Source of the DNA: Pelagicoccus enzymogenes
Lineage (GTDB): Bacteria > Verrucomicrobiota > Verrucomicrobiia > Opitutales > Opitutaceae
Assembly: GCF_014803405.1 (NCBI RefSeq)
Contig: NZ_JACYFG010000057.1
Coordinates: forward strand, 1-49,779
DNA: 49,779 nucleotides
Direction: 5' to 3'
The position numbers and the translations under genes are program-made. Below the pieces are notes generated by a model. The model saw only the letters and a list, made by a program, of their open reading frames with translations, was not told the DNA's origin and ran no database searches. Shown here piece after piece: positions 31,602 to 41,771 of the stretch. Position 1 is the first letter of the stretch; every line of letters starts with the position of its first letter.

Positions 31602-33128
31602 ATGTCCACCATGCAAAAGTCGCTCCAGCGAGCGCTGACACTTCTATCAATCGCAGTATTCGCTGCGGTCATCAGCGGCTGCGCCAGTCGCGAGGAAAAG
31701 ATCCAATCGGTCCAGGCGAAAGCCAACGAAGCCCTCTTTGCAGACCGGTCTGACCTCGCCATCGAAATCCTCGCCGACGGACTCGACACCTTTCCCGACT
31801 CCAACGAACTGCGCATCGCCCTTGCCCGGGCCTTGCAAAACTCTGGCAACCTGGAAGAAGCCGCCGCCTTGTTGGAAGAAGCCGTCAAGCTCGACCCCGA
31901 CGCGGACCAACTCTGGGTCAAGATCGGCGAAATCCGAGCCACGCTCGGCCAAAGCCAAGCCGCCATCACCGCCTTCGAAGCCTACCTGAAAAACCACGCC
32001 GGCGACTTCCTCGCCTGGAAAACCGTCGCTCTGGAAAACGAAAAGCTCGGCAAACTGACCGACGCGATCAAAGCGGCCAGCAAGTGGAACGAGATCACCC
32101 CCTCGTCCCAACCCGCTCTCAAGCTCGGCCAACTGTACCTCGCCAGCCGCAATACGGCCCAAGCGCGCTCCTGGTTCAGCCAAGCTGCCGCCTACGCGGA
32201 CGACGGCGCCTCCAAAGACGCCCTCGCGGAGCTCATCAAACTGGAAACGTCCCTCAAGCAATTCCAACAAGCCACCGTGTGGCTCACGAAGTACGGGCAG
32301 CGCTACGGTTCCGACTTCAGCGACCCGCGTATCCAAGAATCAAAGACAGTTCTCGATAGTTGGGACCGGGCTCGCCGCGAGATTGCAGCGGCAGCTGCCG
32401 AGCTGGAAAAAGAACGCGAGGAACTGGAAGCCCAACGCCTCGCCGAAGAAGAAGCCGAGGCGAAGCGCCAAGCCGAGGCCCTCGCCAGCAATGTCGCAAG
32501 CAAGAAACCCGCCGCGCAGGTCGAGCAAACGGCCCCGCAGGAGGACTCTGCCGCTGCAAGCGCCACTGTCGAACGCGCTCCCCTCGCTCTCTTCGACGAA
32601 GAAGAGCCCGCTCTTGGCGCGACGACGGACGCGCCTCGCGACGAAGCATCCGAAGCCGAAGGCAGCCTCGAGCTCTCTCCCTACGAAGAGGGAATCGCCG
32701 CCTACGAAGCAGGCAACTACGACGAGGCCATCGCCCTTTTCTGGGAACTGTTGGGCAACAACGACAACGATCCGCAAGTATGGTATCGATTGTCGCAGGC
32801 CTACTACGCACAGGGAAATTGGTATGATGCAGAGAACACCATACTGCAGGCTCGCAGCCGCGCCCCCCGCTCCGAGGTCATCGCCCATCAATACCTGCTA
32901 ACCATCGCCAACACGCAGAACACCACTCGCGTCCTGGAGGAGATCAAAGCCCTGCGCCTGCTGTTTCCCCAGAGCCCCGCCATCGCCCTGACCCTAGCGA
33001 ATACCCTGCGCAAAGCGAACGCGCCCCGCTCGATCATTGCGGCGGCCTACCGCGATTTCATGGCGATCGCCCAGCGAGGGACGCCCGGTTACGAAGAAGC
33101 GAAACAGTACTTGCAAAACGGCAATTGA
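31602..33128 (+). CDS. TPR-repeat lipoprotein
   Basis: 508 residues with a lipoprotein signal: a hydrophobic segment from about residue 11 and lipobox VISGC at Cys27 (a start at 31611 would make it Cys24). Several TPR-like helix pairs follow (ANEALFADRSDLAIEILADG, LRIALARALQNSGNLEEAAA, LWVKIGEIRATLGQSQAAI). A charged coiled coil lies at about 245-300 (EKEREELEAQRLAEEEAEAK), then an acidic linker, then a second TPR block (about 355-500; YEEGIAAYEAGNYDEAIALF). It should be a scaffold for protein complexes at the cell envelope. It starts the block leading to dnaG, 33 bp downstream. No specific partner can be named. Confidence 0.82.
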   Translation: MSTMQKSLQRALTLLSIAVFAAVISGCASREEKIQSVQAKANEALFADRSDLAIEILADGLDTFPDSNELRIALARALQNSGNLEEAAALLEEAVKLDPDADQLWVKIGEIRATLGQSQAAITAFEAYLKNHAGDFLAWKTVALENEKLGKLTDAIKAASKWNEITPSSQPALKLGQLYLASRNTAQARSWFSQAAAYADDGASKDALAELIKLETSLKQFQQATVWLTKYGQRYGSDFSDPRIQESKTVLDSWDRARREIAAAAAELEKEREELEAQRLAEEEAEAKRQAEALASNVASKKPAAQVEQTAPQEDSAAASATVERAPLALFDEEEPALGATTDAPRDEASEAEGSLELSPYEEGIAAYEAGNYDEAIALFWELLGNNDNDPQVWYRLSQAYYAQGNWYDAENTILQARSRAPRSEVIAHQYLLTIANTQNTTRVLEEIKALRLLFPQSPAIALTLANTLRKANAPRSIIAAAYRDFMAIAQRGTPGYEEAKQYLQNGN

Positions 33129-33161
33129 TACGGATTCTGCGCGCTACTTCGTCGGGCCCTC

Positions 33162-35048
33162 ATGCCAGCAATCAAACCCAGCAGCATTCGCGATCTCAAA
33201 GACCGTATCAACATATACGACGTCGTTTCGCGCGAGGTGACCTTGAAAAAGGCCGGCGCCGACTACAAAGGCCTGAGCCCCTTCAACAACGAGAAGACCC
33301 CTTCTTTCTACGTTTCCCCGGATAAGGGCTTCTACAAATGCTTCAGCTCCGGCAATTCTGGCGACGCCATCTCGTTCGTCATGGAAACCGAGCGGCTGAC
33401 CTTTACCGAAGCTGTCGAAACCTTAGCCAAGCGCTTCAACTTCGAGCTGGAATACGAGCAGGGAAACAGCCGCGCCCGCGAAGAACGCAGCCTGCGCCAA
33501 GAGCTCTTCGAACTGCACGAACTCGCCGCCGACTTTTTCCGCGAACAGTTTCTAGCAACCGACAAAGCTGGCGAATGGATTCGCAAGTACTGGACAGATG
33601 GCCGCAAGTTCTCCCTGGAAACAGCGGAGGAATTCAAAATCGGCTTTGCCCCCATCAATGGCGTCAAGCTTGGCGAACTCGCGGTGAAAAAGGGATTCTC
33701 CAAGGAAGCCATGGAAGCCTGCGGCCTCTTCTACGCTAAGCGTGGCATAGACCCGCACCGCATGGGCTACCGTTTTCGCGGTCGCCTGATGATCCCTATT
33801 CGCGACCACCAAGGCCGCGTCACCGCCTTCACCGCTCGCCAGCTGGAAATCACGCCCAAGGACGACCCCAGCCACGAGGCTAAGTACATCAACTCCCCGG
33901 AAACCCCTATTTTCCACAAGGGAAACCTGCTCTTCAACCTCGATCGCGCCCGCATGGAGGTGAAGCCGGAAACTCCCTTCGTCATGGTGGAGGGGCAGCT
34001 CGACGCCATCCGCTGCTGGTCCGTCGGCATCACTACCGCCGTGGCTCCGCAGGGAACCGGGATCACCGAATCGCAGCTTCGCCTGCTCAAGCGCTACGAA
34101 TCTCGCCTCATCGTTTTGCTCGACGGCGATTCCGCAGGCCAAAAGGCCGCCCTGCGTATGCTTCCCCTCGCCCTCGCCCAAGGAGTCGAAGCCGCCTTCA
34201 TCCCCCTCACCGACAAGGAAGATCCGGACGACATATTTCTGGAGGGCGGGCACGAAGCGCTCGACACCCTGCTCCAGCGCGAGTTGGAACCCATCCAATT
34301 CGCTTGCAAGGCCCACATGCCCCCCGGCGAACGCCTCACCCCGCAAGGCAAGGCCAAAGCCATTCGCGAAGTCTTCTCTATAATACAGAGGGCGGATTCC
34401 CAAGCGACCCAGATCGAGTTCGTGAAACAAGCCGCAGCAGCCTTCGAGCTCGACGAGGACGCCACCATAAACGATTTCCAAAGATTTGCCGGCCAACAAA
34501 CGCCTCAGGCCAGCCCTCCTCCTGCTCCCGCTCCCACGCCCATCCCCGCTCCCGTCCAACAAATCCCGGTCCAAGGCGAACCAAAGCGTCGCAGAGCTGT
34601 CTCTTCCGTGGAGCAAGACTTGCTAGCCCTTTGCATGCTTGAGCCTGAGATCGGCAGCCAAGTCGCCCACGTAGTTGACCCCGAGTGGATTGATCGCACA
34701 TTACCGGAAGGGAAACTACTCGATTTCGTGCTGAACGAATTCCTCAACGACATGTGGGATGGCCCTAATTCCCTTAACGAACACTTGGAAAGCGCCGATC
34801 AGAAGACCCTCGCCTCCTCCATCTACTTCGAAGCCAAACCGCAAGAAAACCCAGAGCGATTCGCAAACGCAGCCCTCAAGCAACTGGCCACCAAGTTCGT
34901 AGAAAGAAAGAGCAAGGAAATAAGACTTGAAATCGGAAGAAAAGAGGCAACCAATGACCACCCCGCCGCGAGTGCCCTCCTCGGAGAACTATTTGCATTA
35001 AACCAACTGAAGCATAAACCGCCTCAGATTGGTTCTTTATTTTCATAA
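33162..35048 (+). CDS. dnaG: DNA primase DnaG with degenerate zinc finger
   Basis: 628 residues with the normal primase layout: N-terminal zinc-binding-type domain (1-100), RNA polymerase core (about 120-330) and a C-terminal helicase-binding region (about 465-628). TOPRIM motifs are intact ([27 protein letters not shown]), as is the core motif [19 protein letters not shown]. In the zinc domain three of four canonical ligands are replaced: Ser39 for the first Cys ([13 protein letters not shown]), Asn42 for His, Cys60 retained ([11 protein letters not shown]), and Ser63 for the last Cys. The surrounding fold residues are conserved, so the domain may work without zinc, with altered template recognition. 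It makes RNA primers at the replication fork. It sits between the TPR gene and rpoD, as in macromolecular-synthesis operons. Confidence 0.94.
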   Translation: MPAIKPSSIRDLKDRINIYDVVSREVTLKKAGADYKGLSPFNNEKTPSFYVSPDKGFYKCFSSGNSGDAISFVMETERLTFTEAVETLAKRFNFELEYEQGNSRAREERSLRQELFELHELAADFFREQFLATDKAGEWIRKYWTDGRKFSLETAEEFKIGFAPINGVKLGELAVKKGFSKEAMEACGLFYAKRGIDPHRMGYRFRGRLMIPIRDHQGRVTAFTARQLEITPKDDPSHEAKYINSPETPIFHKGNLLFNLDRARMEVKPETPFVMVEGQLDAIRCWSVGITTAVAPQGTGITESQLRLLKRYESRLIVLLDGDSAGQKAALRMLPLALAQGVEAAFIPLTDKEDPDDIFLEGGHEALDTLLQRELEPIQFACKAHMPPGERLTPQGKAKAIREVFSIIQRADSQATQIEFVKQAAAAFELDEDATINDFQRFAGQQTPQASPPPAPAPTPIPAPVQQIPVQGEPKRRRAVSSVEQDLLALCMLEPEIGSQVAHVVDPEWIDRTLPEGKLLDFVLNEFLNDMWDGPNSLNEHLESADQKTLASSIYFEAKPQENPERFANAALKQLATKFVERKSKEIRLEIGRKEATNDHPAASALLGELFALNQLKHKPPQIGSLFS

Positions 35049-35068
35049 GACAGCACCAGACTCAGAAC

Positions 35069-36799
35069 ATGCCACGCAAGAAGAAAAGCGAAGAAGAGAA
35101 GAAGCCTAGCCTTAGCAAGCATCAGGTCAACGAGCGCATCCGCTACCTGATCCGCCAGTCCAAGGAACAGGGCTACCTCACGCACGGCGACATCAACGAA
35201 GCTCTCCCCGAGGGGGTCGATAGTCAGGACGACATCGACAACGTAATCTCCATCCTGCAAAACCTAGAGATCGACATTCTCGATCCGGAGGAGGTGGACA
35301 ACTTCAAGGCCAAGCAAGAGGAGGCCGAAGAAGAACAGACCAAGACCAGCCAGCACGATATCCTGGACGACCCCGTTCGCATGTACCTCAAGCAGATGGG
35401 CCAGGTTCCGCTGCTGACACGCGAACAGGAAGTCGAAATTTCCAAGCGTATCGAAAACGCCGAGCAAAAGGCGCAGGAAGAACTCTTTTCCGTCGCCATG
35501 ATGGCCGAGTTCACCATCGACCTCGCGGAAAAGCTGCTCAATCGCGAGGAACGCTTCGACCGCATCGTTATCGACAAAAAGATCGAGAACCGCGAAACCT
35601 TCTTCAACGACCTCCCCGTCCACGTCGAAAAGAGCCAGAAGACCTACAGCCGCATGATGGCGAGCTGGGAAGAGCTCCAGGAAGAAAGCGATCCCGAGCA
35701 AAAGAAGAAAATCCGCTCCCGCTTCCGCAAGCAGGAGAACACCTTGCGGGCCTTCTTCCCGAAGTTTTTCTTTAAGCTAAAGGTTTTCGAAGAGTACATC
35801 GACGAAACCATCAGCAAGGACCTCAGCCGCATCAACGCGATCTACCGCAAGCTCGAACGAGCCAAGAAGCCGAAGACGACCGCGGATACCCTCATCAAGA
35901 CCGAGCCCTTGCTCGAGGAGCTAGAGGCCTACCACAACACCTACCGCCTCGAGCCGGACAAGCTGGTCGACCTCATCGCCAACGTGCGCAAGCACCTCAA
36001 GGCAGCCCACAAGGCCAAGACCGAGATGGTCGAAGCCAACCTGCGCCTTGTGATCTCGATCGCCAAGAAATACACCAACCGCGGCCTCTCCTTCCTCGAC
36101 CTAATCCAAGAAGGAAACATGGGCCTGATGAAGGCGGTGGAAAAGTTCGAGTACCGCCGCGGCTACAAGTTCTCCACCTACGCGACTTGGTGGATCCGCC
36201 AAGCGATCACCCGCTCCATCGCGGACCAAGCCCGCACCATCCGCATCCCGGTCCACATGATCGAAACCTTGAACAAGGTGATGCAGGTGCAAAAGCAGCT
36301 CCTCCAAGAGTACGGCCACGAGCCCACTCCTGAAGAGGTAGCGGAAGAAATGGCCCTGCCTGTCGAACGCGTGCAGACCATCATGAAGATGGCCCAGCAA
36401 CCCATCAGCTTGCAAAGCCCAGTCGGCGACGGCGACGACACCAACTTCGGTGACTTCATCGAGGATAAGTCCGCGGAAAACCCCTACGATCAAACCGCTT
36501 TCAGCCTGCTGCGCGAGAAGATCATCGACGTTCTTGACTCGCTCACCGAGCGCGAACGCCGCGTGCTTTCGCTGCGCTTCGGGCTGGTCGACGGCTACAG
36601 CCGCACCCTCGAAGAAGTCGGAAAACAGTTCAAGGTCACTCGCGAGCGTATTCGACAGATCGAGGCCAAGGCCCTCCGCAAGATGCGCCACCCAACCCGT
36701 ATCCGCCAACTGCACGGCTTCTTCGAAAACGAGCAGTTCGACGGCCCCAATACCTTCCTTTCCGGAGCCGAAGAGGGCGGCAAGGAAGAAAAGAAGTAG
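35069..36799 (+). CDS. rpoD: Primary sigma factor RpoD
   Basis: A 576-residue group-1 sigma-70. Region 1.1 (about 10-75) begins after a lysine/glutamate-rich start. Region 1.2 is [21 protein letters not shown] non-conserved helical insert of about 200 residues follows. Regions 2.1-2.4 run from [20 protein letters not shown] through [19 protein letters not shown] (-10 recognition). Region 3 is [20 protein letters not shown], and region 4 has [15 protein letters not shown] and the helix-turn-helix [20 protein letters not shown] (-35 recognition). The residue pattern is that of a housekeeping sigma, consistent with TTGACA/TATAAT-like promoters seen in the window. It begins 20 bp after dnaG. Confidence 0.97.
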   Translation: MPRKKKSEEEKKPSLSKHQVNERIRYLIRQSKEQGYLTHGDINEALPEGVDSQDDIDNVISILQNLEIDILDPEEVDNFKAKQEEAEEEQTKTSQHDILDDPVRMYLKQMGQVPLLTREQEVEISKRIENAEQKAQEELFSVAMMAEFTIDLAEKLLNREERFDRIVIDKKIENRETFFNDLPVHVEKSQKTYSRMMASWEELQEESDPEQKKKIRSRFRKQENTLRAFFPKFFFKLKVFEEYIDETISKDLSRINAIYRKLERAKKPKTTADTLIKTEPLLEELEAYHNTYRLEPDKLVDLIANVRKHLKAAHKAKTEMVEANLRLVISIAKKYTNRGLSFLDLIQEGNMGLMKAVEKFEYRRGYKFSTYATWWIRQAITRSIADQARTIRIPVHMIETLNKVMQVQKQLLQEYGHEPTPEEVAEEMALPVERVQTIMKMAQQPISLQSPVGDGDDTNFGDFIEDKSAENPYDQTAFSLLREKIIDVLDSLTERERRVLSLRFGLVDGYSRTLEEVGKQFKVTRERIRQIEAKALRKMRHPTRIRQLHGFFENEQFDGPNTFLSGAEEGGKEEKK

Positions 36800-36871
36800 C
36801 CAGCTTCCCCACCAGCTCGCCTCGGAAATTGGCTTTACACCGACGAGCGCTAACGATTCAACCACATCTAG

Positions 36872-37129
36872 ATGCAAGCAAGTAACGCAGTCCTCGGATT
36901 CATGAACATGGGATGGCCCGAAATCACGATCGTCATCGTGATCTTCATCCTGCTCTTCGGAGCAAAAAAGCTCCCCGAACTCGCCCGCGGGGTGGGCAAG
37001 TCCATCAAGGAATTCAAGAAGGCCACCAGCAACATCGAGGAAGAGGTTCGCAACGCGATCGAAGAGGAGCCTAAGTCGAGCGCTCCCAAGCCTACCGTCG
37101 AGAAGGAGAAATCTTCCGCCGAAAAGTAG
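36872..37129 (+). CDS. tatA: Twin-arginine translocase subunit TatA
   Basis: Up to 85 residues; ATGs at 36872, 36902 and 36908 are possible, and the last two put the Tat domain at the very N-terminus as is usual. It has the single transmembrane helix, hinge FGAKKLPELARGVGKSIKEF, amphipathic helix, and an acidic then Lys/Glu/Pro-rich tail. With TatC it forms the pore that exports folded proteins carrying twin-Arg signals; the dienelactone hydrolase at 25823-26719 is a possible client in this window. No tatC is present here. A strong terminator follows. Confidence 0.9.
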   Translation: MQASNAVLGFMNMGWPEITIVIVIFILLFGAKKLPELARGVGKSIKEFKKATSNIEEEVRNAIEEEPKSSAPKPTVEKEKSSAEK

Positions 37130-37166
37130 AGCCGCCAAATCGTCTCCGTATCTTAACTACGCTTTC

Positions 37167-37201
37167 AAGCCAGTCGACCTCGGGCCGACTGGCTTTTTTT
37201 T
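37167..37201 (+). terminator. Intrinsic terminator after tatA
   Basis: AAGCCAGTCG (37167-37176) and CGACTGGCTT (37186-37195) form a perfect 10-bp stem with a 9-base loop, followed by T-rich sequence through 37201. It ends the dnaG-rpoD-tatA block. Confidence 0.88.
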
Positions 37202-37361
37202 GATCCGCAAAACAAGTTTTCCCTACTCCCTTGGATCTCTTGACCTTCTACAAGGTCCTCCCCATCCACTCTCAAATAAAAGGTTTAACTGACAAAAATG
37301 CATTTGCCTAGGGCCGCGTTTAAACACTTGCTTCGAAAGGTCCTTTTATTGAGCATCTTAG

Positions 37362-38399
<1,038 letters not shown>

Positions 38400-38440
38400 G
38401 GCAGCAGCGACCCATCCCATAACTCGGTTCCCCGAAAGCT

Positions 38441-38445
38441 AAGGA
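38441..38445 (+). promoter_or_regulatory. Shine-Dalgarno that fixes the mreC TTG start
   Basis: AAGGA (38441-38445) lies seven bases before TTG at 38453. No ATG in this frame gives the family's N-terminal helix, so the site supports a rare TTG start for mreC. Confidence 0.55.
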
Positions 38446-38452
38446 TTGAGCC

Positions 38453-39289
38453 TTGTACAGAAAGCGACTCGGTCAATTCAAGCCCCTCATCGTCCTTGGA
38501 GTCGCAACCATGGCTTGGTTGACGCTTCCCGTCGTCTTCAAGTCTTTCGCAAAGACGAGCTTCTACGAGTTTCAGGCCCCCGTCTCCTTAACCAGCTCCT
38601 ACGTGCGCGACCTGCAGGACTTTTGGGCTGCTCGCACGAAATCCAAGAACGAGCTCTACGAAGCCGGCCAAGGTCTCGCGCGCCTCAACGCCGCCTACGA
38701 ACTGACGGCGCTTGAAAACAATACCTTGAAGGACGAGATCGCTCGCCTCGAAGACCTGCTGCAACTCCCTTCCCGTCCTGATTACCAGTACGAGATCGCT
38801 CGGGTGGTGGAGCGTGACTTCAATGCCTGGTGGCAACGCATCATCATTCGCAAAGGCCGAGACTACGGAATTCCCGTCGGAGCTCCAGTGGTCTTCGTCG
38901 GTGGCGTGGTAGGCCGCGTGAGCGAGGTGCACGCCTACACCTCGACCGTCGACATCATCAGCAACAACCACTTGCGGCTCGCCGTCGTCATCGAAGGTGA
39001 CAATCGCCCTCTTAGCTACCGAGGTGGCGGTGCCGAAACCTTCGCCACTCCCGTCGGTATTGCTGAGTTCATTCCCGTCGACATCCAAATTGCGGATACA
39101 GAAAACCTTCCCACCCTCGTGACTTCAGGAATGGGAGGCGTCTATCCCGCCGGCATTCGGGTCGGAGAAATTCGACGTCTCAAGCAAGGCGCCGGCGGAA
39201 TGTTCTACGACGGCGAGGTCGTGCTCGACGAACGGCTCGCCTCGCTCACCGAAGTCGCCGTCATGATACAAATCCCGCCAGAGCAATGA
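38453..39289 (+). CDS. mreC: Rod-shape determining protein MreC (TTG start)
   Basis: 278 residues from a TTG codon. It has one N-terminal transmembrane helix (about 11-27), a coiled coil (about 60-105; LNAAYELTALENNTLKDEIARL) and two beta barrels (about 110-275; WWQRIIIRKGRDYGIPVGAPVV, then GMGGVYPAGIRVGEI). This is the canonical MreC order. MreC dimers in the periplasm bind MreD and activate PBP2. The start lies 53 bp after mreB and the end overlaps mreD by four bases (ATGA). Confidence 0.94.
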   Translation: MYRKRLGQFKPLIVLGVATMAWLTLPVVFKSFAKTSFYEFQAPVSLTSSYVRDLQDFWAARTKSKNELYEAGQGLARLNAAYELTALENNTLKDEIARLEDLLQLPSRPDYQYEIARVVERDFNAWWQRIIIRKGRDYGIPVGAPVVFVGGVVGRVSEVHAYTSTVDIISNNHLRLAVVIEGDNRPLSYRGGGAETFATPVGIAEFIPVDIQIADTENLPTLVTSGMGGVYPAGIRVGEIRRLKQGAGGMFYDGEVVLDERLASLTEVAVMIQIPPEQ

Positions 39290-39822
39290 TCAGCTTCTCG
39301 AACAACCGATGGTTGCTGGTTGCGCTAGGGCATTACATCACCCTGTTTTTCCTGTCCCAGGCGAATCACTACCTTTCATCATCCGGTATCCAGGTTTTTG
39401 CCTTGGGAATGCTAATCTCCTTCAGCGCGCTGGAACTCAACTACAAGCAGGGCCTGCTTTCCATAGCTCCGGTTACCCTTACGATCGACAGCAAGCTGCC
39501 GCTGCCCTTCGGCTTCACCTTTATTGCCAGTATCACCCTATTCACGATCGCTCACGTACTGCGTTCGAGGGTTCGCCGCGAGATCACTGCATCGGCCTTG
39601 GCAACGTCCGTTCTGCTCAATCTCGCGTCCTTCGGAGCCTATACTTTCGGAGCCATTCGCTACCTTGGCGGCGAAGCGATTCATTTTGGACCACTCGCCC
39701 TGAACCTTTTGGCCAGCACGCTTGTCATTCTAGCCCTCAACCGGATTTTCTTCGATACGCAAATCGGAGTCCTATCCATTTTCGGAATCAACCTAGCAGA
39801 GGAGCAACGCGAAGCGCGATGA
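39286..39822 (+). CDS. mreD: Rod-shape determining protein MreD
   Basis: A 178-residue integral membrane protein with five to six hydrophobic segments (about 9-25, 33-50, 57-66, 74-89, 101-120, 137-152). Sequence conservation in MreD is low, so the call rests on size, topology and position: it starts in the mreC stop (ATGA) and ends in the mrdA start (ATGA). It bridges MreC to the rest of the elongation complex in the inner membrane. Confidence 0.87.
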   Translation: MISFSNNRWLLVALGHYITLFFLSQANHYLSSSGIQVFALGMLISFSALELNYKQGLLSIAPVTLTIDSKLPLPFGFTFIASITLFTIAHVLRSRVRREITASALATSVLLNLASFGAYTFGAIRYLGGEAIHFGPLALNLLASTLVILALNRIFFDTQIGVLSIFGINLAEEQREAR

Positions 39823-41771
39823 AAGCAGAGGAAAAGATGAAGTACCAGGGGCGCCTGCTGCTCTTCTACGCCCTGCTCGGCCTTATGATCGCCACGCTGC
39901 TTGTCGGAGTGGGCTATCGCCAGCTCATAGAGACCGATGAATTCTCGGAGCGGGTGAAAGTGCAAAACCACCGCCGCATCGTCACCCCCGCTCCCCGTGG
40001 CAACATCTACGATCGAGAGGGTCGACTGTTGGTCGGAAACAAGCCGAAGTTCTCCGCTGTCGTCTATCTCTCGGACGCAGGCGTGCGCAAAGCCTTCCGC
40101 AACGAGTACCGTATCCTCGTGCGCGACTATCGAGAACGCCACGAAGACTACAAAACAGGCCGACTGCAAAAGCAGGCTCGAGCCAACGTAATCCAGACCT
40201 ATCTGGACGACGTAAACCGCATGCTGGGACGCGACGACAAGGTAAACGTCGAAAAAGTATCAACCCACCTCAACTACAACCCGCTGCTTCCCTTTCCCAT
40301 CATAGACGACCTAACCCGCGAAGAGTTCGCGGTCCTTCTGGAATCTCTCCCCGTCCAGTCACCTGTCCAAGTCTACGTTTCCAACCAACGAAACTATCCG
40401 TACGAATCGACTGCGTCCCATACGCTTGGATATGTTTCCTCTACCGTCCTGACGCCTGACGAAGGCCTTCCCGGCGAGGACCTGACCACCTTTGCGGAAA
40501 AAGGAACTTTCGGACGTTCCGGCGTGGAAAAGCAATTTGACGACGTCTTGCAAGGCGAAATGGGCATGGAGATTTGGGTGGTCGACCCCTACGGCTTCCA
40601 GGTGGAGAGCCAAGAGCGTCGCTACCCGACCAAAGGCAACGACATCCAACTTTCCTTGGACATCGACATCCAAAACGCTGCCGAGGAGGCCTTCAAATAC
40701 ACCGATTCGAGCGACAACGAAGAGAAAGAAAACATCGGAGCCGCGGTGATGCTCGACGCCAATACGCTAGAAGTCTTGGCCATGGTCAGCAAACCCGACT
40801 ACGACCTCAACGACACCACCCCCTTCATCAGCACCGCAACTTATGAGAAGATGAAGGAAAACAGCGGCCTGCAGAACCGTGCCATCCAAGGCGTCTACCC
40901 TCCGGGCTCGCCATTCAAGCTACTCACTTCCGCAGCAGCACTGAAGGCGAACATCATAACCGCAGAAACCGAACACTATTGCCCTGGCTATTATCGCTTC
41001 TCAAGCGGAGCTGTGCAACGCTGCTGGAAACGCTCTGGACACCAAGAGGAAATCCTTTGGGAGGCAGTGCGTGACAGTTGCAACGTCTACTTCTACCTCA
41101 CCGGACTCGACACGGGCGTCGATATCATCAGCAACGAAGCCACTTATTGGGGACTTTCCAATCGCACCGGCATCGACTTGCCTCACGAAACGAGCTCGAT
41201 GCGAGTCGGCACGAAAGAGTACAAACGAAAAATCACCGGCCAAGGTTGGTACGCCGGCGACGACACCAACCTTGCCATCGGACAAGGCTTCACTCGCGTC
41301 ACCCCTCTGCAAATGGCAGTCTTCGCCGCCAGCGTTGGTCGCAACGAGATCGTAACCAAACCCAGCATTTTGCGGCTCAGCCCCCAACAGGTTGCTCAGC
41401 GCCCACCGCCTAAGCCGACTGGGCTCACTGCGGAACAACACCAGATCTTGGTGGACGGGATGATCGCCTCCGCCCAAATGGGAAGCAGCAAGCGAATCCG
41501 CGTAGACGGCCTCTCCATCGCCGCCAAAACAGGCACCGCAGAGGTCGCCAAGGACGGAGGCAAGATCGAACTCGCCTGGATCGTGGCCTTTGCCCCGGTC
41601 GAAAACCCACAGGTTTCGCTCGCCGTCATCATCGAAGGACAAGAGCTAAATGTGGACTTCTTCGGTGGCGTCCACGCCGCTCCCATCGCTCACGCGATGC
41701 TCAAGGCATACGTTGAGAAGCACCCCGACGCCCTCACGCCTCCTCCTACCGCAAGCGTCGCGCTTCCCTGA
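39819..41771 (+). CDS. mrdA: Penicillin-binding protein 2 (transpeptidase)
   Basis: 650 residues from the ATG overlapping the mreD stop; the frame open from 39309 is a shadow of mreD. It has an N-terminal transmembrane helix (about 10-30), a pedestal domain with NHRRIVTPAPRGNIYDREGR, and a transpeptidase domain (about 260-640). Active-site motifs are intact: Ser364-x-x-Lys367 in PGSPFK (PGSTFK is more common), Ser420-Cys-Asn422 as SxN, and Lys570-Thr-Gly in AAKTGTAEV. It cross-links lateral-wall peptidoglycan in the elongasome. Its usual polymerase partner rodA is not next to it. The 3' end overlaps the convergent transglutaminase gene by 26 bp. Confidence 0.94.
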   Translation: MKAEEKMKYQGRLLLFYALLGLMIATLLVGVGYRQLIETDEFSERVKVQNHRRIVTPAPRGNIYDREGRLLVGNKPKFSAVVYLSDAGVRKAFRNEYRILVRDYRERHEDYKTGRLQKQARANVIQTYLDDVNRMLGRDDKVNVEKVSTHLNYNPLLPFPIIDDLTREEFAVLLESLPVQSPVQVYVSNQRNYPYESTASHTLGYVSSTVLTPDEGLPGEDLTTFAEKGTFGRSGVEKQFDDVLQGEMGMEIWVVDPYGFQVESQERRYPTKGNDIQLSLDIDIQNAAEEAFKYTDSSDNEEKENIGAAVMLDANTLEVLAMVSKPDYDLNDTTPFISTATYEKMKENSGLQNRAIQGVYPPGSPFKLLTSAAALKANIITAETEHYCPGYYRFSSGAVQRCWKRSGHQEEILWEAVRDSCNVYFYLTGLDTGVDIISNEATYWGLSNRTGIDLPHETSSMRVGTKEYKRKITGQGWYAGDDTNLAIGQGFTRVTPLQMAVFAASVGRNEIVTKPSILRLSPQQVAQRPPPKPTGLTAEQHQILVDGMIASAQMGSSKRIRVDGLSIAAKTGTAEVAKDGGKIELAWIVAFAPVENPQVSLAVIIEGQELNVDFFGGVHAAPIAHAMLKAYVEKHPDALTPPPTASVALP

